A DNA stretch of 64,000 bases from Vibrio brasiliensis LMG 20546 (GTDB taxonomy: Bacteria; Pseudomonadota; Gammaproteobacteria; Enterobacterales; Vibrionaceae), in contig NZ_AEVS01000035.1 in assembly GCF_000189255.1 (NCBI RefSeq), positions 62,001-126,000 of the forward strand, read 5' to 3'. Under the pieces are notes generated by a model, which was not told where the DNA came from, searched no databases, and saw only the letters and a list, made by a program, of their open reading frames with translations. Below, piece after piece: positions 45,024 to 53,163 of the stretch (positions within the stretch are counted from its first letter, which is position 1; every line of letters begins with the position of its first letter). A program made the position numbers and the translations under genes.

Positions 45024-45974
45024 ATGTATACGAAAGAGAATTTATTCAGTCAGCAGAGCCGAATAAATAGTTTTCAGCTTGCCAAGCTCCATACCTTTGA
45101 AGTGGTGGCGAGACACTGTTCTTTCTCTTTAGCGGCTGAAGAACTTTCTCTCACACCCAGTGCTATATCCCATCGCATCAATAAGCTTGAACATGAGATT
45201 GGTGTCCGACTGTTTACCCGAACTCACCGTAAGATAACCCTGACCGAGCAGGGGGAGCGTATCTATCAATCCCTGCAAAGAACGCTCAACGATCTCAATC
45301 AGGAAATTCATGATGTGAAAAGCGGCGATATCTCTGGGCCGTTGACTGTCTATACCCGACCTTCTTTTGCTCAGTGTTGGCTGGTACCACGTATTCATTT
45401 ATTTAAAGAGCATTACCCATCCATCGACCTTAAACTCCTGACAGGTAATGAAAAGATAAACTTTCAGGGATACGGTATTGATGTCGCAATCTATTTCGAT
45501 GACCACATGCCGGAAAAGCTGTTCTGCAAAGAGATACTGTCGGAAACCATTATCCCGGTTTGTACCCGAGAGTATGCTGACAAACATCAGCTCAATGCGG
45601 CAAAGGAAAACCTGCGCCATGTCACCTTACTTCACGACAATCAGGCCTGGGGGTATGACTCCAATCAAGATGAGTGGAACAGTTGGGCACAGGCGAACCA
45701 TATTGCCGACGTTTCAGGGATTTCAAGTATCGGCTTTGATCGTTCTGACCTCGCGTTGGTCGCAGCACTTAATAATGCTGGAGTTGCAATGGGGCGCTAC
45801 AGTCAGATAAAGGACAGACTCTCTTCAGGAGAGTTAGTGACTCCATTTCCTGACACGCAAGTGCTATGCAAGCAGAAGTATTATGTTGCGACCTCTGCCG
45901 ATAATCATTCGCCGAAGGTAAAGCTATTTATTGAATGGCTTGAGGCTCAAGCCAAGAGAACGGTTAGCCCCTAG
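45024..45974 (+). CDS. dsdC: LysR-type D-serine regulator DsdC
   Basis: This LysR-family activator of D-serine deamination has 316 residues. The N-terminal winged helix-turn-helix is at about 18-78 (FEVVARHCSFSLAAEELSLTPSAISHRINKLE), followed by a periplasmic-binding-protein-like effector domain (PLTVYTRPSFAQCWLVPRI, DVAIYFDD, GVAMGRYSQI). These blocks and the divergent position next to dsdA fit E. coli DsdC. The 232-bp gap between the two genes should hold the DsdC site and a CRP site, but I could not assign them with confidence. Confidence 0.91.
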   Translation: MYTKENLFSQQSRINSFQLAKLHTFEVVARHCSFSLAAEELSLTPSAISHRINKLEHEIGVRLFTRTHRKITLTEQGERIYQSLQRTLNDLNQEIHDVKSGDISGPLTVYTRPSFAQCWLVPRIHLFKEHYPSIDLKLLTGNEKINFQGYGIDVAIYFDDHMPEKLFCKEILSETIIPVCTREYADKHQLNAAKENLRHVTLLHDNQAWGYDSNQDEWNSWAQANHIADVSGISSIGFDRSDLALVAALNNAGVAMGRYSQIKDRLSSGELVTPFPDTQVLCKQKYYVATSADNHSPKVKLFIEWLEAQAKRTVSP

Positions 45975-46007
45975 TTAACAGCCGTTGTTACAGGGGCTAA
46001 AGAAAAA

Positions 46008-46703
46008 CTACTTAGTATGGAAAATCTGTTCTGTTTCCAGTGAGGTCATAGCGCGGATTTGACGCCAAACGTAGTAAAAAATACCGAACATCATCAACAT
46101 GCTTGGAATAGCAATAATCGGGTAGCTGTATAGCGTGAGTTTACCTAGCTCTTCGTTGAACTCAGGTGTTCCTGCCGGACTAGTAACAATCCAGGTCGCA
46201 AGGAAATAGTTCATTGCTGAAGAGAATGCGAAGGTACTGGCGAATAAATAGTTCGATGACATTAGACAACGCTCGAAAGCTTGCGATTTACCATTCTCTT
46301 TTAAGCGCTCAGTGATTAAGGCTAGGTTTAGTACGCTGTCGTTAAGTACCATCTTTTGCATGAATGGGTAACGCGTAAAGGTTGAAACCAGTACAGCCAA
46401 ACCAATAAGACCTGGGATCAATGCTTCTTTAAGGGCTAGCCAACGCGTATCTAGCTCCAATAGACCAATCCCGCCAGTTAATAATACGCTGACAAAGCCC
46501 AAGGCTGCGATAAAATTGAATTTCTTGTTGCGGACAAGATCCATGCCGCCGTAAGCAATCGGAAATGCCAGAGCAACAACCAGTGCCATCGCGGTTCCCA
46601 GATGTTCATCACCACTGAACTTCATCAGAATGAATGAAGGGATGACAACGTTAAATAAGATCTCGAATAGAGGATTCGACTTTTTTTGGCTGGTGCTGTT
46701 CAT
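46008..46703 (-). CDS. VC0807-like multi-pass membrane protein
   Basis: This 231-residue inner-membrane protein has about six hydrophobic segments, for example FNVVIPSFILMKF, GTAMALVVALAFPIAYGG, FIAALGFVSVLLTGGIGLLEL and YPIIAIPSMLMMFGIFYYVW. The block LNDSVLNLALITERLKENG in a loop is family-like. The resemblance to the VC0807 group, related in layout to septation protein A (YciB), is from recall. Function is unknown. It converges on dsdC with a 34-bp gap. Confidence 0.75.
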   Translation of the reverse strand: MNSTSQKKSNPLFEILFNVVIPSFILMKFSGDEHLGTAMALVVALAFPIAYGGMDLVRNKKFNFIAALGFVSVLLTGGIGLLELDTRWLALKEALIPGLIGLAVLVSTFTRYPFMQKMVLNDSVLNLALITERLKENGKSQAFERCLMSSNYLFASTFAFSSAMNYFLATWIVTSPAGTPEFNEELGKLTLYSYPIIAIPSMLMMFGIFYYVWRQIRAMTSLETEQIFHTK

Positions 46704-46860
46704 AATTTCCTACTGACTCTACAAGGTCGGCTTGCGTATAAATTTCGAGAGGAAGTGTTCATCGTATAGCGTCAGATGTAAAGCACTAAAGTACCAGTTA
46801 TGTAACTACATATGAAATAAATCGGATCGGCGCATGACTCCAACCCCTCATTTACAATTA

Positions 46861-46977
46861 TAGCTTTAAACCAATCAACCTAACGTTTGCCTGAGTGGGC
46901 TCCGGCACCAGATTAACTATTATTGGTACTGTTGCCACAACTTACCCGAACGCTCAGGTGGGACAGGTTGATAGCTA
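46861..46977. other. Structured RNA candidate upstream of rhlE (unassigned)
   Basis: Nested complementary segments are present: TAGCT (46861) with AGCTA (46973); ATCAACCT (46874-46881) with AGGTTGAT (46965-46972); CCTGAGTG (46890-46897) with CGCTCAGG (46951-46958, one G:U); GGGC/CCC around 46897 and 46945; GGCA (46904) with TGCC (46933); and ACCA with TGGT. They form one long branched or rod-like fold of ~110 nt in the 424-bp gap between two divergent genes. A TATAAT at 47066-47071 downstream may be the rhlE -10, which would leave this element outside the rhlE mRNA. Family unknown. Confidence 0.45.
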
Positions 46978-47127
46978 AGTGATGTATAAATGGCTAGAAC
47001 CGGCTAAATTTAGTGGGAATTTAAGCTAATTTCACATTAACACTCCCATCTCGGGATTATTGCTCTATAATCAGCGACCGTAATTTTGGTTACGCTTAAT
47101 ATTTGTCGTTAGCTTTAGGAACAAGAT

Positions 47128-48411
47128 ATGTCATTTGCATCACAAAACTTTTCTCCAGAAATCGTGAAAGCTCTTACTGAATGCGGGTATGAAAAACTCA
47201 CTCCAGTACAGCAAAAAGCGATTCCTTTAGCTCGCCGTGGACATGACATTCTAGCTAACGCTCAAACAGGTACTGGTAAAACCGCTGCTTTTGCATTGCC
47301 GATCGTTCAGAACATTCTTGATAGCGATAAGTCGGCTAACCGACACCAGACGCGTGCGGTTATCTTGACTCCAACACGTGAGCTGGCAGAGCAGGTAGCG
47401 TCGAATATCCAAGATTACACTAAATACACTGATATCAAGACAGTCGCGATTTTTGGCGGTAAGAAAATGGCGACCCAGCAAAAAGCGCTGGAAGCTGGTG
47501 TTGACGTGTTGGTTGCCACTCCGGGTCGTTTGATTGAGCATATCGAACTTAACAACGTTTCCTTGGCTAACTTAGAGTTTCTGGTATTTGATGAAGCAGA
47601 CCGTATGTTGGATATGGGCTTTATCGCTTCGATTGAAAAGATCATGTCTGGCGTAACCACTAAACCACAGACAATGCTATTTTCAGCGACCTTCTCTACT
47701 CAAATGAACAAACTAGCGAGTGAGATCTTGCGTCAGCCAAAACGTGTTTCTGTTGCGCGTGAAAACGTAACGGCAGATACCATCGCGCACGTTGTTTACC
47801 CTGTAGAACAAGAGCGTAAGCGCGAGCTACTGTCAGAACTGATTGGTCGTAAAAACTGGAAACAGGTGCTGGTGTTTGTGAACTACAAAGAGACAGCAAA
47901 CGAGTTAGTCAAAGAGCTTAAGCTTGACGGTATTAAAGCGGTCCTTTGTCACGGTGATAAAGCGCAAAGTGCTCGTCGCCGTGCGCTTGAAGAGTTCAAA
48001 ACAGGTAAAGCGCGAGTAATGATCGCAACGGATGTTGCTGCTCGCGGTCTTGATATCCAGAACCTGCCACACGTCGTTAACTTTGATATGCCTTTCCTTG
48101 CAGAAGACTACGTTCACCGTATTGGTCGTACAGGTCGCGCTGGTCAGCGTGGTAACGCAGTGTCATTTGTTAACCGTGAAGAAGAACTGACACTACAGCA
48201 GGTAGAAACTCTGATTGGTCAGCGTATCTACCGTAAAGAGCTTGAAGGTTACGAGCCAAAGAACCGCGATGCACTGCTTGAGAAAATGCACTCTAAACCT
48301 GCATTTAAGAATCGTAAGACTCGCACCAACAACCCAAGTGATGCGAGCCAGGGTGAAGCAGAGCGCCGCTCACGTTTACGTCGTATGATTCGCAACAAGA
48401 ACGGTAAATAG
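47128..48411 (+). CDS. rhlE: DEAD-box RNA helicase, RhlE type
   Basis: This ATP-dependent RNA helicase acts in ribosome assembly and RNA turnover. It has 427 residues. In order: Q motif (GYEKLTPVQQKAIP), motif I AQTGTGKT, Ia PTRELAEQ, Ib TPGR, II DEAD (VFDEADRMLDMGF), III SAT, IV LVFVNYKE, V ATDVAARGLDI and VI HRIGRTGRAG. A short basic C-terminal tail (RRSRLRRMIRNKNGK) probably binds RNA. The tail length and the FSPEIVKAL start fit RhlE better than DeaD, SrmB or RhlB. AGGA precedes the ATG. It ends in a strong terminator. Confidence 0.92.
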   Translation: MSFASQNFSPEIVKALTECGYEKLTPVQQKAIPLARRGHDILANAQTGTGKTAAFALPIVQNILDSDKSANRHQTRAVILTPTRELAEQVASNIQDYTKYTDIKTVAIFGGKKMATQQKALEAGVDVLVATPGRLIEHIELNNVSLANLEFLVFDEADRMLDMGFIASIEKIMSGVTTKPQTMLFSATFSTQMNKLASEILRQPKRVSVARENVTADTIAHVVYPVEQERKRELLSELIGRKNWKQVLVFVNYKETANELVKELKLDGIKAVLCHGDKAQSARRRALEEFKTGKARVMIATDVAARGLDIQNLPHVVNFDMPFLAEDYVHRIGRTGRAGQRGNAVSFVNREEELTLQQVETLIGQRIYRKELEGYEPKNRDALLEKMHSKPAFKNRKTRTNNPSDASQGEAERRSRLRRMIRNKNGK

Positions 48412-48412
48412 C

Positions 48413-48438
48413 AAAAAGGAGCCCTGAGGCTCCTTTTT
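48413..48438. terminator. Bidirectional terminator between rhlE and the NlpE-like gene
   Basis: A perfect 11-bp stem (AAAAAGGAGCC and complement) with a CTGA loop has T runs on both strands. Confidence 0.94.
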
Positions 48439-48450
48439 TATTGCTGGTGG

Positions 48451-48912
48451 TTACTGTTTATGTAATTGGTAATGCTCGGCTAAATCACCTTCTACCCGTT
48501 CGCCATTCATATCTAATTTAAACAAGATATTTTCGCCGACAAAGTATTGGTTTGCGCCAGTTTCATTTTCAAGAGTGATGATGTTGCCTTTGTCATTCCA
48601 GTGGAACTGACCCTGGGATTCAAACAAGCCATCTTCTTTACCCAGATAAGTCTGCGTTGCAGTGTAACTACCATCGTGGTTAAGCGTGATTTGGGTTTCG
48701 ATACCGCTGCAGTCTGCACAGGGCAATATGCCGACATACGTACCGTTCCAATCTAGCGCCGTATTTGCGGTGTGTTGGTTATCGGCTGGGGCATCAATGA
48801 CAATTTCTGCCTGAGCTTCAGCGATGGGTTTAGCGCTTTGCTGTGGTTGTTTGTCTTGGCAGCCAGCTAACACAAAAGCAGCACCAGTTAACAGGAGTAG
48901 GGCCTTTTTCAT
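48451..48912 (-). CDS. NlpE N-terminal-like copper/stress lipoprotein
   Basis: This 153-residue lipoprotein has lipobox VLAGC (C18) and Asp among the next residues (CQD). The mature domain carries the NlpE_N signature WNGTYVGILPCADCSGIET with the C65xxC68 pair, followed by the beta-barrel pattern TYLGKEDGLFESQGQFHW. E. coli NlpE is an outer-membrane lipoprotein that signals surface attachment and copper or lipoprotein stress to the Cpx system. This protein has only the N-terminal half of that architecture, common in vibrios. Sensing here is inferred. Confidence 0.88.
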   Translation of the reverse strand: MKKALLLLTGAAFVLAGCQDKQPQQSAKPIAEAQAEIVIDAPADNQHTANTALDWNGTYVGILPCADCSGIETQITLNHDGSYTATQTYLGKEDGLFESQGQFHWNDKGNIITLENETGANQYFVGENILFKLDMNGERVEGDLAEHYQLHKQ

Positions 48913-49118
48913 CTTAGGTTCCTTTGCTTACGGGGGATGACGTTATAATATCGCCGCACTGATTCTGACCGTCAATGAGAGGTGAGGTTTTGGTTAAGCT
49001 TGATTACGCTCTTGGTCAATGCTCTGACTAAAAGCTAACGGATTAAACCATCCGGTTAACACCTTTATCGAATCAACGAGCAACGACTTGTCCCAATTAA
49101 ACAAATCGTTGTCTTGCG

Positions 49119-50027
49119 TTAGTTGCGTCTTAGCGGCGTCAGTAAGTGTTTACCAAACACATTAATCATTGCGCCAGTGACAATTAAACCACCGCCCAAG
49201 AAGGTCCACACTGATGGAACTTCGTTAAACAGCCACACGCCAAGCAGGGCAGAGAAAACAATTTGAATATAGGAGTAGGCGGATGCCTTACCCGCTGCCT
49301 GAGTCTGCATTGCTTTGGTCAGGCCGTATTGACCTACCTGCGTAAATATACCGACCAACACGAGCAGGAATAGCAGCGGTAAACTTGGCCAGATAAAGTC
49401 TTGCCACATTAGAACCACAGATGTTGGCAGAGCCATCAACGGGAAGTAGAAAATGATTACCGAGCTGTCTTCGGTCTGACTTAGTTTACGTACGATGACA
49501 TAAGCGATAGAACTTCCTAGTGCGCCAAGTAAAGCGGTGGTGACACTGAATATCGGCAGTTGATAATCAATGTTGCTATTGAGGCTAGGCTGAACCATAG
49601 CCCACAGACCGGCGAGGCAGAAAGCAATGCAGATCATGGTTGATGTCTGAATACGTTCTTTCAGAAACAGCAGTCCAAGCAAAGCGGTAAAGACCGGATG
49701 AACGTATTGGAGAATTGTCGCTTCCGCCAGAGGAAGTGTGGTGACTGAGTAGTAGACGCACATCAGAGCGATGGTACCAATAAATCCTCTCACCAACAGC
49801 AGAAGCTTGTTGTTGCCCCATACGGAAAGGCGCTTACGCTTGATATCGATATAGCTGATGATCAACGAAACCAGTGCGCGGGCGGCGACAATTTCAAATA
49901 ATGGTATACCGTGATTGCTGACATACTTCACGCAGGCTGACATTAATGCAAAGCCAAGCGCTGAAAGAAGCATAAAGCGAACCCCGACAGGGATCTGAGT
50001 GAAATAGCTGTTTGGCATAATAGTCAT
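49119..50027 (-). CDS. EamA/DMT-family metabolite exporter
   Basis: This inner-membrane transporter has 302 residues, ten helices and two EamA repeats (first GIPLFEIVAARALVSLIIS..., second FSVTTALLGALGSSIAYV...). The repeat-end motif FLKERIQ is visible after helix 4 and LFNEVPS after helix 9. Family members export amino acids, drugs or other small metabolites; the substrate is unknown. It follows the XRE-cupin regulator gene on the same strand after 45 bp, so both are probably one transcript. No strong ribosome binding site is visible. Confidence 0.87.
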   Translation of the reverse strand: MTIMPNSYFTQIPVGVRFMLLSALGFALMSACVKYVSNHGIPLFEIVAARALVSLIISYIDIKRKRLSVWGNNKLLLLVRGFIGTIALMCVYYSVTTLPLAEATILQYVHPVFTALLGLLFLKERIQTSTMICIAFCLAGLWAMVQPSLNSNIDYQLPIFSVTTALLGALGSSIAYVIVRKLSQTEDSSVIIFYFPLMALPTSVVLMWQDFIWPSLPLLFLLVLVGIFTQVGQYGLTKAMQTQAAGKASAYSYIQIVFSALLGVWLFNEVPSVWTFLGGGLIVTGAMINVFGKHLLTPLRRN

Positions 50028-50072
50028 CGCATTAAATAAATATGGCTCGAAGTACTTTGTTTACGGAGAGCA

Positions 50073-50630
50073 TTAACGATATTCCGAAATCAACATCGCT
50101 TTGGTGTTGGGTTCAAGTGCCTCAAACATATGCGGACGGTCACCCGGGTAGGTGATGTAGTCACCCTCACTGAGTTCATGAGCGTCATTAGTGGTACCTA
50201 GTCTGGCTCGCCCCTGGATAATCACAACATGCTCGATAGTACCCGGGTTATGGGGCTCAGAGTAAAATGGTTCGTTTGGTGCTACTTCCAACCAATAGAT
50301 GTCACGACTCGCGTTTGGTGGACAAGCTGCCAACAACGTCGCTTGATAATCTTCACTTTTAGAAAAAACCGATACGCCTTCTCCGTAGCGAATAACTTTG
50401 GTCTCTGCACTCGGCTCTTCAATCAGTCGAGAAAAAGGAATGTCTAACACTACACAGATTGACCATAGGGTTTCGATACTCGGGTTACCTGCTCCGTTTT
50501 CTAACTGCGACAGAGTTGATTTAGCGATTTGAGCCCGTTTCGCCACTTCACTAAGGCTTAGCCCTGAGCGTTGTCTTTCTCTGGATAACGTCGCAGCAAT
50601 TTGAGCAATCGGTGGCTTTTTCATGGTCAT
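50073..50630 (-). CDS. XRE-family regulator with C-terminal cupin domain
   Basis: This 185-residue regulator starts at the ATG at 50628-50630, which has GGAAA upstream; longer frames reach 50675. The helix-turn-helix LSLSEVAKRAQIAKSTLSQLENG is followed by a cupin_2 domain (EPFYSEPHNPGTIEHVVIIQGRA ... LSEGDYITYPGDRPHMFEA), which senses a small ligand. It lies between an EamA exporter gene (same strand) and a divergent RhtB/LysE exporter gene. This suggests control of amino-acid or metabolite export. Confidence 0.88.
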   Translation of the reverse strand: MTMKKPPIAQIAATLSRERQRSGLSLSEVAKRAQIAKSTLSQLENGAGNPSIETLWSICVVLDIPFSRLIEEPSAETKVIRYGEGVSVFSKSEDYQATLLAACPPNASRDIYWLEVAPNEPFYSEPHNPGTIEHVVIIQGRARLGTTNDAHELSEGDYITYPGDRPHMFEALEPNTKAMLISEYR

Positions 50631-50792
50631 AACAGATTTCCGTAATGCGGTTGGCTTGTTCATTATAAAAAACAAGAGGACGATTTGACAAACGCTTTCT
50701 TTGTGTTCAGTATAAAAAATGTTCGTTCAATATATCGAATTTACGTTTGCTAAAGCGAACAATGTCCAACGCTGAAAAAGGAAAACGGGAAT

Positions 50793-51407
50793 ATGGAATA
50801 TCTGCTCTCTGTCGCTCTGTTTGCTGTGTCATCTTCGGTCACACCGGGCCCGAACAACATTATGGTGATGACATCTGGTGTTAACTTTGGTGCGCGCAAA
50901 AGCTTGCCACTGCTGAGTGGCATATGTGTTGGCTTTACCATCATGTTACTGCTGGTGGGCGTGGGTTTCGGTCAGGTGTTTCACTTTTTTCCCCAACTTG
51001 AACTGATCATTAAAGTGCTCGGTAGCGCTTATTTACTCTACCTGGCGTGGCAAATCGCGATAACCAAAGAGATTGGCAAAGGACAGCAGCAAGGGGCGCC
51101 GTTTGGGTTTATGAAAGGGGCACTGTTCCAGTGGGTCAATGCTAAGGCATGGGTGGTAGCGATTGGGGCTATTTCTGCTTTTACCACTGTTGGCGAAGGG
51201 TATTTTTCTCAAAACCTCACTATTGCCGGGACGTTTCTGGTCGCATCTTTTCCTTGTGTCGGAGTATGGCTGATGTTCGGTTCAGCGCTGCGTCGTTGGC
51301 TAACCAAGCAGCACTATTTGCGCTGGTTTAACCTGACCATGGCCATGCTGCTTGTGGTGTCGATTGTGCCGGTGATCCGAGGTGTGGTGGAACAAATCAT
51401 CGTGTAG
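50793..51407 (+). CDS. LysE/RhtB-family amino-acid exporter
   Basis: This 204-residue inner-membrane exporter has six helices. The family motif SVTPGPNNIMVMTSGVNFGARK is at residues ~15-36, and GAYLLYLAW-type helix 3 (LGSAYLLYLAWQIA) and FQWVNAKAWVVAIGAISAF follow. It resembles the RhtB/YahN/CysE-exporter-like group. It is divergent from the XRE-cupin regulator. The 117-162 bp gap contains related GTTTGC/AAAGCG segments but no clear operator. Confidence 0.9.
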   Translation: MEYLLSVALFAVSSSVTPGPNNIMVMTSGVNFGARKSLPLLSGICVGFTIMLLLVGVGFGQVFHFFPQLELIIKVLGSAYLLYLAWQIAITKEIGKGQQQGAPFGFMKGALFQWVNAKAWVVAIGAISAFTTVGEGYFSQNLTIAGTFLVASFPCVGVWLMFGSALRRWLTKQHYLRWFNLTMAMLLVVSIVPVIRGVVEQIIV

Positions 51408-51518
51408 AAAGCTCAAGTTACTGCTTGTATTCGTTTGAGAATCGAGCAGCGATAGCCTGTCATTGTTCTACGCTTATCAATAGCCATCAATATAGATAGG
51501 TATTAAAAGGAAAGCACT

Positions 51519-53054
51519 ATGAGCAAGCCAGTTATCGCCAGTAACAAGCCAGTCAAGGTCGAGCTATCTAAGGGTAATGAATATTACTTCTGCCGTTGTG
51601 GACGATCTAAAAAGCAACCCTACTGTGATGGTTCTCATGCCGGAACAGAGTTTAAGCCGATGAGTTTCACAGCGGAAAAGGACGAAGAAGCTTATTTGTG
51701 TCAGTGTAAGCACTCGGCTAATTTGCCGTTTTGCGATGGTACACATAAGAAGTTTACTGCTGAGCAAGTGGGTCAGGAAGGCCCGGGAATAGAGGCTTCA
51801 ACTCAAGGTGCTCCGATAGCGGTTGCTACTGTTGAAGAACCCGCTGTAGAACTGATTCACCAACTGGCTCGTGAAGGGCTTTCAAAGCTTGGACATCATG
51901 GTCCTATGACTGCAATGGGAGTACCACGAAATCTGCTGCCTGATTGGGATGATATCCAAATAATGGTGGCGCAGATGGCGACGAAACCATTAATGGAAGA
52001 TGCGCAGGTGACGACAGAACTGATCATCGGCCCTGAGGTAAAGCGTCCGTTAAAGCTGGATATTCCACTGTTTGTTTCTGATATGAGTTTTGGCGCTTTG
52101 TCGGAAGAGGCAAAGGTATCTCTGGCTAAAGGTGCAGAGCTGGCCGGCACTGGTATTTGTTCTGGGGAAGGAGGCATGTTACCCGAAGAGCAGGCGGCTA
52201 ACTCGCGCTATTTCTATGAACTGGCCAGCGCCGGATTCGGATATAGTGAAGACAAGTTACTTGGTGTGCAGGCGTTCCACTTTAAGGGCGGTCAGGGGGC
52301 GAAAACCGGTACCGGAGGTCACCTGCCTGCCAGCAAAAACATCGGTAAGATTTCACAGGTTCGCGGTATTCCTGAAGGTCAGCCAGCTATCTCTCCACCA
52401 ACGTTTAAAGATCTTCATACCAGTCAGGACTTTGCCAAGTTTGCCGATAGAGTCAGAGAAATCACGGGCGGCATCCCTATTGGCTTCAAACTCAGCGCCA
52501 ATCATATAGAGCAAGATATACAGTTTGCTTTGGATGCGGGAGCGGATTACATCATTCTTGATGGTCGAGGTGGCGGTACAGGGGCTGCGCCAGCTATGTT
52601 CCGCGATCATATTAGCGTGCCAACTATCCCGGCTCTGGCACGTGCCAGAAGGTATCTCGATCAGCAGAATGCGTCCGGTAGAGTGACCTTGATTATCACT
52701 GGCGGGCTGCGTCTGCCGATGGATTTTGTGAAAGCGATGGCATTAGGTGCGGATGGTGTGGCGATTTCGAACAGTGCTATGCAGTCGATTGGTTGTGTAG
52801 CCGCACGAATGTGCAATACCAATAACTGTCCTGCCGGAGTTGCGACACAAAAAGCCGATTTAAGGCAGCGACTGAATGTGGAGAAAGCCTCTCATCAGTT
52901 GCACAACTTCTTCCGTGCCTCAGTCGAGATGATGCAGGTGATGGCAAGAGCCTGTGGGCATAACTCGTTGAGTGGCTTTAATCAAAACGACTTAGCAACC
53001 TGGAGTAAGGAGATGTCCCAGTTGTCGGGCATTCGTTATTCTGGCTATAACTGA
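51519..53054 (+). CDS. Fusion of two CDGSH iron-sulfur domains with a glutamate synthase-like FMN domain
   Basis: This predicted cytoplasmic flavo-iron-sulfur enzyme has 511 residues. Residues 1-80 carry two CDGSH motifs: C25-x-C27...C36DGSH40 and C61-x-C63...C72DGTH76, each able to hold a 2Fe-2S cluster with 3Cys-1His ligation. Residues ~105-500 form the TIM-barrel domain of the glutamate synthase large subunit (SDMSFGALSEEAKVSLAKGA, GQGAKTGTGGHLP, GGTGAAPAMFRDH). The 3Fe-4S cysteines C426, C432 and C437 are kept (CVAARMCNTNNC). The glutaminase domain is absent, so glutamine is not the direct amide donor. AAAGGAAAG supports the ATG. The reaction is unknown; it is probably a redox enzyme with FMN. 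Confidence 0.9.
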   Translation: MSKPVIASNKPVKVELSKGNEYYFCRCGRSKKQPYCDGSHAGTEFKPMSFTAEKDEEAYLCQCKHSANLPFCDGTHKKFTAEQVGQEGPGIEASTQGAPIAVATVEEPAVELIHQLAREGLSKLGHHGPMTAMGVPRNLLPDWDDIQIMVAQMATKPLMEDAQVTTELIIGPEVKRPLKLDIPLFVSDMSFGALSEEAKVSLAKGAELAGTGICSGEGGMLPEEQAANSRYFYELASAGFGYSEDKLLGVQAFHFKGGQGAKTGTGGHLPASKNIGKISQVRGIPEGQPAISPPTFKDLHTSQDFAKFADRVREITGGIPIGFKLSANHIEQDIQFALDAGADYIILDGRGGGTGAAPAMFRDHISVPTIPALARARRYLDQQNASGRVTLIITGGLRLPMDFVKAMALGADGVAISNSAMQSIGCVAARMCNTNNCPAGVATQKADLRQRLNVEKASHQLHNFFRASVEMMQVMARACGHNSLSGFNQNDLATWSKEMSQLSGIRYSGYN

Positions 53055-53163
53055 TCGCCTGATGCAGGGTGAATGATTTCATTTGCCCTGCGTCCGTCAG
53101 ATATTTACAGCTCTGTGCTAACGGGTTAGATTGCAAAAGGCATGACAATCTATGGAAAGAACA

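Noticed and set aside
46880-46972. Integron attC site
   Set aside because: One end fits the RYYYAAC core (ACCTAAC), but the other end (GTTGATA) does not fit GTTRRRY, and there is no cassette array or integrase.
46861-46977. c-di-GMP riboswitch upstream of rhlE
   Set aside because: The conserved GEMM core sequences are absent.
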